NCBI RefSeq assembly: GCF_028858725.1
Contig: NC_084776.1
Coordinates: forward strand, 124,001 to 188,000
Reading direction: 5' to 3'
Source of the DNA: Colius striatus
Taxonomy: Eukaryota > Chordata > Aves > Coliiformes > Coliidae
Length of the DNA: 64,000 nt
The position numbers were made by a program, and so were the translations under genes. The notes beneath the pieces are model-generated. The model had not been told where the DNA came from and searched no databases. It saw nothing but the letters and a program-made list of their open reading frames with translations. Numbering within the stretch: the stretch's first letter is position 1; each line of letters starts with the position of its first letter. Of the stretch, positions 1 to 10,287 are shown piece after piece.

Positions 1-286
1 GATGGGGAGCTGGGTTAGGAGTGCTATAGGGTGCCCTATTAATGGGGGATAGGGTTAGGAGTGCTATGGGATGTCCTATTGAGAGAGGGCTGGGTTAGGG
101 GTACCCTATTGATGAGGTGCAGATCTAGGGGTGCTGTGGGGTGCCCTATTGATGGGGGGCTGGATTAGAGGTGCTATAGGATGCCCTATAGATAGAGAGC
201 TGGGTTAGGGGTGCTCTAAGATGCCCTATTGATGGGGGCTGGCTTAGGGGTGCTATAGGATGCCCTATTGATGGGGGCTGGCTTAG
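1..286. repeat. Minisatellite, about 37-45 bp unit, 7 or so copies
   Basis: Imperfect tandem units each end in a CCCTATT-like string (near 33, 75, 105, 148, 186, 222, 264 and 294) after a GATGGGGGCTGGGTTAGG-like start. The array runs right up to the LRRC14 coding block and probably lies in its preceding intron, since TTAG at 283-286 could serve as the acceptor. Confidence 0.8.
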
Positions 287-819
287 GGGTGCCCTATTGC
301 TACGCGCCTATTGCTGCGCGCCGCCCTCCGCTCACCCTGCGCCCCCCTGCACCTGCTCTGCCGCGACTTCCACGCCGAGGAGCTCTCCGTCTCCACCGTC
401 GTCTCCCTGCTGGACTCCCTGGAGCCTGCCGCCGTCCGCAGAGTTGTTTTACGCTTCAACAACCTGGGGCTGGCGGGGCTGTGCGCAGTGCTGCCTCACC
501 TCAGCCGCTTCCCCGCGCTGCGCAGCCTCAAGCTGCCCTACAGCAACGTGGACGTGCGCCGCACGGCCCCCGGCACGGACGCCGGCATCCGCTGCTTGGC
601 CGCTCACCTCCGGGCCCTGCCTGCCCTCAAGGAACTCGATTTGTACTCCTCCAGGCTTTCTGGGAGACTCAGGCAGCTCCTGGGGTAAGCTGCCCGCTGG
701 GGGAGGGACCCCAAAACCTTCACACGCTGCAGCGGGAGCTGTGCCGGCTGCTGGCGAGTGCGGGTAGAGCAGACGCCGTGTGGGCGACCAGCCTCCAGCG
801 CTACGGAGCCATCGACTAG
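287..819 (+). pseudogene. LRRC14: LRRC14-like leucine-rich-repeat gene, 3' part with internal loss
   Basis: LRRC14 is an intracellular PRAME-type leucine-rich-repeat protein. One frame (about 287-688) encodes a block with the family signature: CRDFHAEEL, then LRFNNLGLAGL, then LSGRLRQLL. A second frame (about 705-819) encodes the family C-terminus (LQRELCRLLASAGRA ... VWAT) and ends at TAG 817-819. In mammalian LRRC14 about 140 residues of repeats separate these two blocks; here only some 20-50 bp do, with a GTAAG just after the first block. The central repeats are therefore lost, either in the genome or by assembly collapse in this repeat-rich DNA. The neighbouring minus-strand C8orf82 and ARHGAP39 support the identity, because the same genes flank LRRC14 in human. 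An ATTAAA at about 909 could be its poly(A) signal. The 5' part of the gene lies outside the window. Whether it is functional cannot be told from this sequence. Confidence 0.72.
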
Positions 820-1060
820 TTCAGCTTGTAGCATCCCCCCCCCAGGGAAGCTTCACCTCGGGGCGCTGTGCCGGGCTCTGGGCTGTGCCACTCGGTTATG
901 GTGAGTTCATTAAAGCCAACCCCACCTTGCCCGATTAACCCAAGTCCTCCTGGGATGCTTGGCAGGAGGAAGTGGCAGAGCTCAGCGGAGGGGATGGAGC
1001 TCTTCTGCTTTTAATGGACCAAGGAGAGAGCTGGCTGCTGTTCTGGCACACAGGGCACTG
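820..1060 (+). other. LRRC14 3' flank / putative 3'UTR
   Basis: No coding sequence seen. TTCATTAAAGCC at about 906-917 carries an ATTAAA poly(A)-signal variant about 90 bp after the LRRC14 stop. Confidence 0.4.
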
Positions 1061-1345
1061 ACCAGAGAATCATTACAGATGGAAAAGCCCTTTGAGCTGC
1101 TGGAGTCCAACCCTGACCCCACAGTGCCACAGCCACCACTGAGCCACGGCCCTCAAGCACCTCAGCCCCACGGCTCTGGGACCCCTCCAGGGCTGGGCAC
1201 TCCCCCAGCTCCCTGGGCAGCCTGGCACAGGGGCTGACACCCCTCTCAGGGAAACAGTTCTGCCTCAGCTCCAGCCTCAACCTCCCCTGGGGCACCCTGA
1301 GCCCCTTTCCTCTTGGCCTGTAGCTTTTAACTTGGCAGCAGAGAC
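1060..1345 (-). mobile_element. CR1 LINE 3' fragment (old)
   Basis: On the minus strand the segment reads as the CR1 3' region. The complement of GCTGGAGTCCAACCCTGACC, CTGGGCAGCCTG, CTGACACCCCTCTCAGGGAAA and CTCAACCTCCCCTGGGGC follow in the order typical of avian CR1. It is strongly diverged and lacks a clean 8-bp tail. Confidence 0.75.
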
Positions 1346-1475
1346 CGACCCTCTCAGCCACAGCCAGGGAGTCAGAGTGATCAGATCTCCTCTGAGCCTC
1401 ATTCTCTGCAGACTGAACCTTTGCCTCAGGTACCCTCATTTAGCCCAGAGCTTCCCAGTGCATCTTCTCCTCTCC

Positions 1476-1606
1476 CTGCAGCCCCTCAGTGTCCCTGTGG
1501 CAGTGAGTGAGGGGGCCCAGCACTGAGCACAGCCCTGGAGCTGCAGCCCCTCAGTGTCCCTGTGGCAGTGAGTGAGGGGCCCAGCACTGACACAGCCCTG
1601 GAGCTG
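1476..1606. repeat. 65-bp tandem duplication
   Basis: Two nearly identical 65-bp copies start CTGCAGCCCCTCAGTGTCCC at 1476 and 1541; the second copy lacks only a base or two. Recent local duplication in non-coding DNA. Confidence 0.85.
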
Positions 1607-2168
1607 CAGCCTCCCCAGGGCCCAGCACAGGGGACAATCCCTGCCCTGGGGCTGCTGCCACCCCACTGCTGAGCCCAGCCAGGCTGCCACTGGCCTTCTT
1701 GCCCCCTTGGGCACTCTGCTGGCTCCTTGCCCTCGGGCAACCTCAGCCCATGGCCACATCCCTCTGAAGAACCTCCCTTCCCTCTACACACCAGCCAACA
1801 TCACCACAGTGGCACCCACAGTGTGGCAGCAACACTGTCAGCGTGGCAGCACCCATGGGGACACCCACACTGTGGCAGTAGCACCATGTCACCCACCACA
1901 GCTGCACCAACCTCACCATAGCAGCACCAACCTCTCCACAGCTGCACCCACACTGCTGCAGTGGCACCCATCACCTCTAGGCTCATTTCAATTGCCAGAG
2001 ACCTTTAATAGCACAGTGGGGGGACCCACACACAACACCCACATCCCTGGCACCAGCAACGCCCACCTCACCACAGCATCAGCCACACGGTGTGGCTGAG
2101 CACCAGCTCTGCCTCCTCCTCCTCCTCGCCCGGGGCCATGCAATGCCCCTTCCCACCCCCTCCAAGCC
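1607..2168. other. Low-complexity CCA/CAGC-rich intergenic DNA
   Basis: Imperfect CACCA/GCAGCACC repeats dominate 1790-1970. No conserved coding sequence seen. This is roughly where mammals carry LRRC24, but no LRRC24-like leucine-rich or immunoglobulin segment is recognisable. Confidence 0.5.
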
Positions 2169-4752
2169 TCACCCCCGCCCCGCGGCCCCGCCGCTCTCCG
2201 CCTCCCCCGCCCCTTCCCCTCCCCGCAGCAGCTCCACCAGCTCCCCCGTGAGCCGATACCTCTTCCCCTCCCACCAAAAGTGAGTCGGGGGCTGCTCCGG
2301 CCCCTGCTCGTACTCCAAGCGGGACCCCCACTCCAGAGCCAGCGCCGAGCGCACCGGCCCCGCGCCCCCCGCCCGGCCCGGCGCCGGGTGGTACAAGCGC
2401 CCGTTCTCCGGCAGCATCACCAGCGCCTCGGGCCGGAGCGGCACGGCCAGCCGCTCCCCGCCGCCGCAGAACGACAGCACGGCGCGGCGGGAGGAGGAGG
2501 AGGCTGAGGAGGAGGCGTCCGGGGGCAGGAGGGGGGTGAAGACGATGGGTCTGTGCTCGCAGCGCAGGAGGTTGCGCTCCGCGCCGCAGCGGGACACGAA
2601 CGGGAATTCGCGCTCGTAGCGGCCGCTGCGGTTCGGCTCCAGCCGCGTGAAGAAGAACGTGAGGAAGGTCACATCTGCCGGGATGGACCCTCATTAACCC
2701 GCGCCTCTCCTTAATTAACAGCCCCCCCTTTTAATTAAGCCGCATCGCCGCTCGTGGTTAGCCCGCTGGGAACGGCCTCTGCGGGGCTGCGAAGGGAGGG
2801 TGAGGAAGAAGAGGAGGAGGAAGGCAACGTCTGCTGGGATAAACCATCATTAACCCCTTCCCACAATTAACCTCCAGCGCTCCTAATTAACCTAACCCTC
2901 TTAATTAACCTCCAGCCCCCTAACTAACCCTCAGTCCCCCCATGATTAACCCACTTGGAACTGCTGCAGTGCTGCGAAGGGAGGGTGAGGAAGAAGAAGA
3001 TGAGGAAGGCAACGTCTGCTGGGATAAACCATCATTAACCCCTTCCCACAATTAACTCTGTGTGCTCCTAATTAACCTCCAGCCCCCCTAACTAACCCCC
3101 AGTGTCCCCATGATTAACCCACTTGGAACAACTGCGGTTCTAAGGGAGGGTGAGGAAGAAGAAGATGAGGAGGAGGAAGGCAACGTCTGCTGGGATAAAC
3201 CATCATTAACCCCTTCCCTGAATTAACTCCCTGTGCTCCTAATTAACCTCCAATCCCCCTAATTAACCTCCAACGCCCCTAACTAACCCCCAGTCCCCCC
3301 ATGGTTAACCCCCTCAAAACAACCACTGCGATTCTAAGGGAGGGTGAGGAAGAAGAAGATGAGAAAGGCAACGTCTGCTGGGATAACCCCTTCCCACAAT
3401 TAACCCCCAGTGCTCTTAATTAACCCCAACCCTCCTAATTTAACCTCCAACCCTCCTAATTAACCTCCAACCCTCCTAATTAACCTCCAACCCTCAGTCC
3501 TCTCATGATTAAACCTGCTCAGAACAACCACTGCTAAGGGAGTGAGGAAGAGGAAGGTGATACCTGCCAGGATGGACCCTAAGTAACCCCACTAATCAAC
3601 CCCTAAACCTCCTAATTAACTCCCACCCTCCTAATTAACCCCCAACTCTCCATAATTAACCCCAACCCTCCTAACTAACCCCCAATTCTCCATAATGAAC
3701 CCTCCCATAGAGGCTGCCAGGGTTCAGCTCCAGGTGAGTGAGGAAGGCAACGTTAATTAATCTCACACCCTCGTTAATTAACCCTCCCCTAATTAACACC
3801 GGAGAAAGGGGGGTGTTCCTTAATGGGAAAGCGATTTGAAGGGGCTGAGGGAGGTTTGGGGGGGAGTAGGGATCAGTGTTACCAAGTGCCTGGGAGCAAT
3901 TAAGGGCAGGAAGTGGTTAATTAAGGTGGTGATTAATATGCAAATTAGGTTGAGAGGAGGATGTTTTGGCACCTACGAAGGCCATGAAGGGGATGAGAGT
4001 ATCTTCTCCCCACCCCACAGCCCCCCAATACAGATCAGACCCCAAATAAAGATGAGTCTCTAATTAAAGACCCTAATTAAGGCTAAAACGCTACTGAATG
4101 GTGATGGGGAGGAGGGATTTTGGGGTGATTTGGTTTTTTGGAGGGGTTCTGAGGAGATTTGGGGGGGTTGGGGGGATTTTGATTGTTTTTGGAGAGAGTT
4201 GGAGGAGATTTGGGGTTTTTTGGGGGGGATTTGGGGGCTTTTGGGGTTTTTGGGGGATTTATTTTGGGGGGACTGGAGAGGATTTGGGGGTTTCTGGGGG
4301 GCTTTTGTGTTTTTTTGGGGTGATTTGAGGGGATTTGGAGACTTTGGGGATTGTTTGGGGGGATATTTTGGGGGGTTTGGGTGGATTTTGACATTTTTGG
4401 GGGGGTTGGAGAGAATTTGGGGGCTTTTTGGGGGGGATTTGGGAGGTTTTGGGATGCTCTGGGGGGATTTGAGGGGGATTGTTGGGATTTGGGGGCTTTT
4501 GAGGTCGGGGGGAGTTGGGGTTTGGTTTTTTGGGGGGATTTGGGAGGCTTATTTGTGGGGGTTTTAGGGTGGGATTTGGGTCTTTGGAAGGGGTCAGAGA
4601 GGATCTGGGGGATAATTTTGCGGGGATTTTGGTTTTGGGGGGCATTTTGAGGCATCATTTTTGAGGGGGAGGATTTGGGGGGGTTTTGGGGGGATCCCAG
4701 TACCTTTGAAGCAAGTGATGAAGTTCTTCACTTTGGTGTCATCCAGGAAAAG
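2169..4752 (-). CDS. C8orf82: C8orf82 homologue (UPF0598), exons 2 and 3
   Basis: This is the vertebrate UPF0598 / C8orf82 protein, a small poorly characterised protein. Exon 2 (4752-4704, 49 bp) encodes LFLDDTKVKNFITCFK and is bounded by CTGCAG and a GTACT donor. Exon 3 (2674-2169, 506 bp) starts after CCCGGCAG and ends at TGA. It carries the family blocks TFFFTRLEPNRSGRYE, ERNLLRCEHRPIVFTPLL, NGRLYHPAP and VRSALALEW. The split aspartate codon (G|AT) joins the two exons in frame, and together they cover roughly the C-terminal three quarters of the family protein. A Ser/Glu-rich insertion sits in exon 3, and the C-terminus is longer and Gly/Ala-rich compared with mammals. Exon 1 (N-terminus) was not found before the ARHGAP39 3' region. 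The intron between exons 2 and 3 is full of tandem repeats. Confidence 0.85.
2780..3770. repeat. Tandem array (about 165-200 bp units) of the C8orf82 exon-3 splice boundary
   Basis: Five to six units begin near 2793, 2978, 3143, 3337, 3536 and 3731. Each carries GAGGGTGAGGAAGAAGAAGA, then GGCAACGTCTGCTGGGAT, then CATTAACC, separated by AATTAACC-rich filler. The same order occurs at the real exon-3 acceptor (2655-2700: AACGTGAGGAAGGTCAC, TCTGCCGGGATGGACC, CATTAACC). The array therefore looks like serial duplication of the intron-exon junction inside the intron, leaving decoy acceptors on the minus strand. Confidence 0.75.
3771..4085. other. C8orf82 intron, TTAATTAA-rich
   Basis: Continuation of the AATTAACC-rich intron. 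No gene or recognisable element. Confidence 0.5.
4090..4670 (+). repeat. Strand-asymmetric G/T-rich tract (GGGGGATTTTGGGG-like)
   Basis: About 580 bp consist almost only of G and T on the + strand, with dozens of G runs of 4-7 separated by TTT or ATTT. Open frames here encode only Gly/Trp/Phe-rich low-complexity peptide. The tract has strong potential for G-quadruplexes on the + strand. In the C8orf82 transcript (minus) it would be C-rich. Confidence 0.85.
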
Positions 4753-4789
4753 CTGCAGAAAAAAAGGGGAAAAGCCTCAAAATCCCAAA

Positions 4790-5560
4790 GCAGGTGCAAG
4801 GGCCAAATGGGATCTGGCTGGGATCCATCCAGGGGCCATCCAGGCTCTGCCCTGGGTCCATTTACAGTCTTTTTATGGGGGTTTTGTCCAGGATCCATTT
4901 TGTCTCTGGGCTGGGATCCATCCAGGTTGTGTCCTGGGTCCATTTAGAGCCTTTTGGGGAGGGGTGGGTTTGTCTGGGATCCATCCAGGCTCTGCCCTGG
5001 GTCCATTTAGGGTCTTTTGGGGGGCGGGGGTTGTCCAGGATCTGTTTTGTCTCTGGGCTGGGATCCATCCAGGTTGTGTCCTGGGTCCATTTAGGGTCTT
5101 TTTGGGGAGGGGTTATCAAGGATCTGTTTTGTCTCTGGGCTGGGATCCATCCAGGTTGTGCCCTGGGTCCATTTAGGGTCTTTTTGGGGAGGGGTTATCC
5201 AGGATCTGTTTTGTCTCTGGGCTGGGATCCATCCAGGTTGTGCCCTGGGTCCATTTAGGGTCTTTTTGGGGGGGGTTGTCCAGGATCTGTTTTGTCTCTG
5301 GGCTGGGATCCATCCAGGCTGTATCCTGGGTCTATTCAGAGCCTTTTGGGGAGGGGGAGGTTGCCTGGGATCCATTTGGGATCCATCCAGCCTCTGCTCT
5401 GGGTCCATTTAGGTCTTTTTGGGGGAGACTGTCCAGGATCTGTTTGGGTTCTGTGCTGAGATCCAGTTGGGATCCATCCGGCATCCATCCAGCCTCTATC
5501 CTGGGTCCGTTGAGGTCTTTTTTTTGGGGGGTTCTGCCCAGGATCCATTGGGGATCCTCT
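4790..5560. repeat. Minisatellite, about 82-84 bp unit, roughly 8 copies
   Basis: GGGATCCATCCAGG recurs near 4820, 4912, 4977, 5059, 5141, 5224, 5308 and 5382, followed each time by CTGGGTCCATTTAGGGTC and TTTTGTCTCTGGGCT. Copies from 5040 to 5330 are close to identical. It lies in C8orf82 intron 1; the open frames through it are by-products of the repeat. Confidence 0.9.
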
Positions 5561-5564
5561 CGGA

Positions 5565-6000
5565 TCCTTACAGACACCCCTTTAACCCTATAGACACCCA
5601 CATATATCCCTAGAGACATCCCATAACCCTACTGACACTCATACAGACACCCCCTTAACCTTACAGACACCCCCTTAACCCTATAGACACCCACATATAT
5701 CCCTAGAGACATCCCATAACCCTACTGACACTCCTACGTACCCCTAGAGATACCCCCATAACCTTACAGACACCCCCTTAACCCTATAGACACCCCCATA
5801 GATCCCTATAGGCATCCCCCATAACCATATAGGCACCCACATATATCCCTATAGACACCCCCATAACCCTACTGACACACACACACGTATCCCTATAGAC
5901 ACACACATGACCATACAGACACCCCCATAACTCTGTAGGCACCCACATATATCCCTATAGGCATCCCCGAAGCCTATAGACACCATATATATCTCCCCAT
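5565..6000. repeat. Tandem repeat ATAGACACCC / CCTTAACCCTAT
   Basis: Repeating blocks of TATAGACACCC, CATATATCCCTA and CCATAACCCTACTGACAC with a roughly 60-130 bp higher-order period. No gene content. Confidence 0.85.
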
Positions 6001-6425
6001 AGCCTTCTCATAGCCCCTATAGCCCCTTCATAGCCCCCCATAGCCTTCTCATAGTCCCTGTAGCCCCTTCATAGCCCCCCATAGCCTTCTCATAGTCCCT
6101 GTAGCCCCTTCATAGCCTCCTCAGAGCCCCTATAGCCCCTTCATAGCCCCCCATAGCATCCTCATAGCCCCTATAGCCCCCTCATAGCCCCCCATAGTCT
6201 CTTCATAGCCCCTATAGCCACTATAAACCCCTCATAGCTCCCATAGCCCCCCATAGCATCCTCATAGCCCCTATAGCCCCTTCATAGCCCCCCATAGCCC
6301 TCATAGCCCCCATAGCCTCCTCATAGCCCCCGTAGCCTCAGCATAGCCCCTACAGCCCCCCATAGCCCCCCATAGCCCCCTTATAGCCCATATAGCCCCC
6401 CGTAGCCCATATAGCCCGCCGTAGC
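6000..6425. repeat. ATAGCCCC short tandem repeat
   Basis: Dozens of imperfect TCATAGCCCC / CCATAGCCCC units run without interruption. Simple repeat, no coding content. Confidence 0.9.
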
Positions 6426-6439
6426 CCCCCGCAGTCCCC

Positions 6440-6492
6440 CACTGACGGGCTCCAGAGGGAACGAGCAGCACCGGCCAGACGCTTTTTATTCA
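6440..6492 (-). terminator. Candidate poly(A) site for the minus-strand gene (ARHGAP39)
   Basis: TTTATT at 6485-6490 reads AATAAA on the minus strand. It is the first good signal downstream of the ARHGAP39 stop and would give a 3'UTR of about 3.4 kb. Inferred only. Confidence 0.4.
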
Positions 6493-7400
6493 CACGCCGT
6501 GGGGGGAGGGGCGGGGGGTGGTGCCTCTGGACCCCTCCCCCCAATCTGGATCCCCCCCCCCACGCCCCCGGCCCACGCGCGGGGAGGGTCCCACAGCCGC
6601 CGGGGTGGGGGGGCTCGGGGAGATGCTCGGAGTCGGCTTCATAATAAATAAAAGGCTGAAACGGAAAAAAAGGGAGAAAAAGGGGAAAAAGAGAGAGGGG
6701 AAATACAAAAGCTGAGGGGGGGTAGGGTTAAATGGGAACAGAGGAAGTGGGGACCCCTCCCGGCCCTGGGGGACCCCCCCCACACACCAGTGTCACCCCC
6801 CACCCTCCCCCTGTGCCCCCTCCCCCCCACGCCTGGCAGTGAGCAGAGCTGGGAGGTAGCGCTGGGGGTCCCCCCACCCCGGGACCCCCCTCACCCTGTG
6901 ACATCCACCTCGGGGACCCCCTGCGCCTTGGGGACCCCCCCACCTCGGTGACCCACCTTGAGGACCTCCCCTCCCCCTGGGGACACCCATCTTGGGGATC
7001 CCCCCTCACCCTGGGGACCCTCCCTCCCTACTTTGGGGACACCCCCACCTTAGTGACACCCACCTTGGGGACCCCTCCACCTTAAGGACTCCCACTTTGG
7101 GGACGTCTCCCTTCACTTTGGGGACCCCTCACCTTAAGGACACCCTCCCATTCAGTGACACCCCCCCCCCCCACCTTCCACCTTGGGGACATCCCCCTCA
7201 ACTTTGGGGACCCCTCCCACCTTAAGGACTCCCACTTTGGGGACCCCTCCCCTGGGGACACCCACCACTTTGGGGACCCCCTTCCTTGTGACACCCACCT
7301 TGAAGACCCTCCACTTTGGGCCCCCCCCCCCCCTTCCCCTCCATGGCTCCCCCAACCCTGAGGAGAAATCAGCATCTGGGTTGATAATTAGGGGCTTCTA
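6492..7400. repeat. C-rich low-complexity DNA with a TTGGGGAC/CACCTT minisatellite
   Basis: From about 6890 to 7340 irregular 20-45 bp units of CCACCTTGGGGACACCC and CCACTTTGGGGACCCC repeat. 6650-6710 is A-rich. No gene recognised. Probably part of the ARHGAP39 3'UTR or its flank. Confidence 0.65.
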
Positions 7401-7519
7401 ATTAATAACTCTCGTTATACATCTCTGGACTCTGATGGGTGTCCTGTCCCACCCCACCCCCTCCCCACCCATGGGTGCTCCTGGGGTGCCCCCTCCCCTG
7501 TGGGTGCCCCCCACCCTCA

Positions 7520-9260
7520 CCATCCCATGTCACCCGACGGCACTTGGGGGTGGCTTTGGGGGGCTTGGGGGGCACCTCCCGGTGCCAGGTGGGTGGGGAT
7601 GGGGGAGATGAGGGCACTGAGGGGTCCAGGAGGGGGTGTTGGGTGCCACTGGGGGTGGGTGGGTGCTGGAGGAGGTGATGGGCACCAAGGTGGGTGCAAG
7701 AGGAGCAGGAGGAGATGATGGGTGCCAAGATGGGTCCAGAAAGAACAGGACAAGATGAGGGGGGCACCAAGCTGGGTTGGGCAGGGGGAGGTGATGGGCA
7801 CCAGAACAGGTCCAGGAGAAGCAAGATGGTGCCAAGATGGGATGGGCAGGAGCAGGAGGAGATGGTGGGCACCAAGATGGGTCAAGCTGGGCAAAGAGAT
7901 GAGGGGCACCAGGACTGGTTGGTCAGAACCAGAAGGAGATTGAGGGTGCCAAGGTGCATCCAGGAGAAGCAAGAGGTGATGGGGGCCAAGATGAGCTGAG
8001 CAGGGCCTGGAGAAGGTGATGGGAGCCAAGATGGGCTGGGCAGGACCTGGAGAAGGTGATGGGGGCCAAGATGGGCTGGGCAGGACCTGGAGAAGGTGAT
8101 GGGGGCCAAGATGAGCTGGGCAGGACCTGGAGAAGGTGATGGGTGCCAAGATGAGCTGGGCAGGACCTGGAGAAGGTGATGGGTGCCAAGATGAGCTGGG
8201 CAGGACCTGGAGAAGGTGATGGGAGCCAAGATGAGCTGGGCAGGACCTGGAGAAGGTGATGGGAGTCAAGATGGGCTCGGCAGGACCTGGAGAAGGTGAT
8301 GGGAGCCAAGATGAGTTGGGCAGGAGGAGATGAGGGGCACCAAAAATAGGTCCAGGAGGACCAGAAAGTGATGGGTGCCAAGTTGGGTTGGGCAGGACCA
8401 GGAAGAGATGGTGGGCACCAAGATGGATCAAGCTGGGCCAAGAAGAGATGAGGGACACCAGGAGTGGTTGGTCAGCACAGGAAGGAGATTGTGGGTGCCA
8501 AGGTGGGTCCAAGAGGACCAGAAGATGATGGGTGCCAAGATGGGCTGAGCAGGAGATAAGGGGCACCAAGATGGGTTGGGCAGGAGATGATGGGCACCAA
8601 AATGGGTCCAGGAGGACCAGGAGGAGATGATGGGTGCCAAGGTGGGTCAGGTAGAGCCAAGAAGAGATGAAAGGTGCCAAGGTGGGTTGGTCAGGACCAG
8701 GAGGAGATGATGGGCACCAAAGATGGGTCCAGCAGGGCCAAGCAGATGTGAGGGGCATCGAGATGGTTCCAGGAGAAGTGGAGGGCATCATGAGTGGCAA
8801 AACATTCCCAGCAGGACCAGAAGGACAGGACAGATGCCAAGATGTGTCTGGCAGGACCGAGCAGAGATGGCAGGATGCCAAGATGAGTTGGGAAGGACCA
8901 GGAGGAGACAATGGGCACCGAGTCCAGCAGGGCCAAGCAGAGATGACAGGATGCCAAGATGGGTTGGTCAGGAGCAGGAGGAGGTGATGGGCACCAAGAT
9001 GGTTTGGTCAGGAGCAGGAAGAGGTGATGGGCACCAAGATGGGTCCAGTAGGAGCAGGAGGAGGTGATGGGCACCAAGATGAGTCAGTCAGGAGGAGGTG
9101 ATGGGCACCAAGATGGGTCCATCAGGAGCAGGAGGAGGTGATGGGTACGAAGACGAGTCAGTTGGGAGCAGGAGGAGATGATGGGCACCAAAACCAAGCA
9201 GCGATTCCAGATGCCAAGATGAGCTGGGCTGGACCAGAAGAGATGATGAGTGTCAAGATG
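7520..9260. repeat. VNTR-like array with 40-bp core unit
   Basis: From about 8001 to 8310 eight near-identical 40-bp units (CAGGACCTGGAGAAGGTGAT, then GGGGGCCAAGATGGGCTGGG) follow each other exactly 40 bp apart. Diverged and compound versions (GATGGGCACCAAGATGGGTCC) extend to 7680 and 9260. A 464-codon frame open on the minus strand is a product of stop-poor repetition: 40 is not a multiple of 3, so the peptide repeat rotates frame. It lies in the inferred ARHGAP39 3'UTR. Confidence 0.9.
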
Positions 9261-9840
9261 TGTCTTTCAAAGCTGAGATGATGGGTCCTGTGGTGGGTCC
9301 AGCAGGGCCAAGCAGACATGGTGGTGCTGAGACAGGTCCTCTGGGGCCAGGGTCAGGTGAGATGGGTACAACGCTGCCGGGGATGGCCACCGTGACCTCC
9401 CCAGCTCCTCCAGCACCCCAAGGGTGGGCCACTGGCCACCACCAGCCACCCAGGGCACGGGGGGCATCCCCAGCACCCACTCCTGGGCCAATCCAGCTCC
9501 ACCATGAGCCCCCATGGGCTGGGCCTCTCCTGGCACAGGGCCACTTGTCCCTCTGGTCCCCTGATGGACCTTCCCTGGGTGCTCCACTCCCGCACCAGCG
9601 GCTTCTCCCACCCCTGCGGGTGCCCACAGCTTCCAGCACCCTCCCCCGAGGCTGTCACCCACTCCCCAGCACACCAGGGCTGGAGGTGCCACTCGTCCCC
9701 CTCAGAGAGGTGGGCAGTGAGATGGCCAGAAGGTCGTGGGGTGGGGCCACTGTGGCGGGGTGAGCAGGCCACGAGCCGCCCAGCACCCTCCTCCCGCGGG
9801 GGTCCAGGCTGGTGCTGGAGGGGAGGGGGCTGAGGTGGGG
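9260..9840 (-). other. ARHGAP39 proximal 3'UTR
   Basis: GC-rich sequence directly downstream of the ARHGAP39 stop. It contains no recognisable coding exon. The open frames on both strands are compositional. Confidence 0.5.
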
Positions 9841-10104
<264 letters not shown>

Positions 10105-10287
10105 TCACCATAGGGTCACCCCATATCAATGTGGGGAAACCCAGGTTACCTCAAGAGAGGAAACCAGGCTGGGAGGTCACTCTGTGGTGGGAGGAGAAAG
10201 GTGGTGATGGGTGAGGACCACATGGACCTTCTGGTTCCTAGATGAGCTGAGGAACAATGTGGTGTTGCCTCAAAGACACTGGCTTGG

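Noticed and set aside
4083-4658. 191-codon Pro/Asn/Lys-rich minus-strand frame and Gly/Trp-rich + frames
   Set aside because: Products of the G/T-only tract; no family, no start context, inside a C8orf82 intron.
4661-5619. Several overlapping frames of 70-170 codons
   Set aside because: They read through the 84-bp minisatellite in every frame.
8001-8310. Regular 40-bp repeats resembling a CRISPR array
   Set aside because: There are no unique spacers; the units are contiguous tandem copies, in a vertebrate genome.
7517-8911. 464-codon open frame on the minus strand
   Set aside because: It is made entirely of the 40-bp VNTR and its relatives; frames on both strands are open and the peptide repeat rotates frame, so it is not evidence of a gene.
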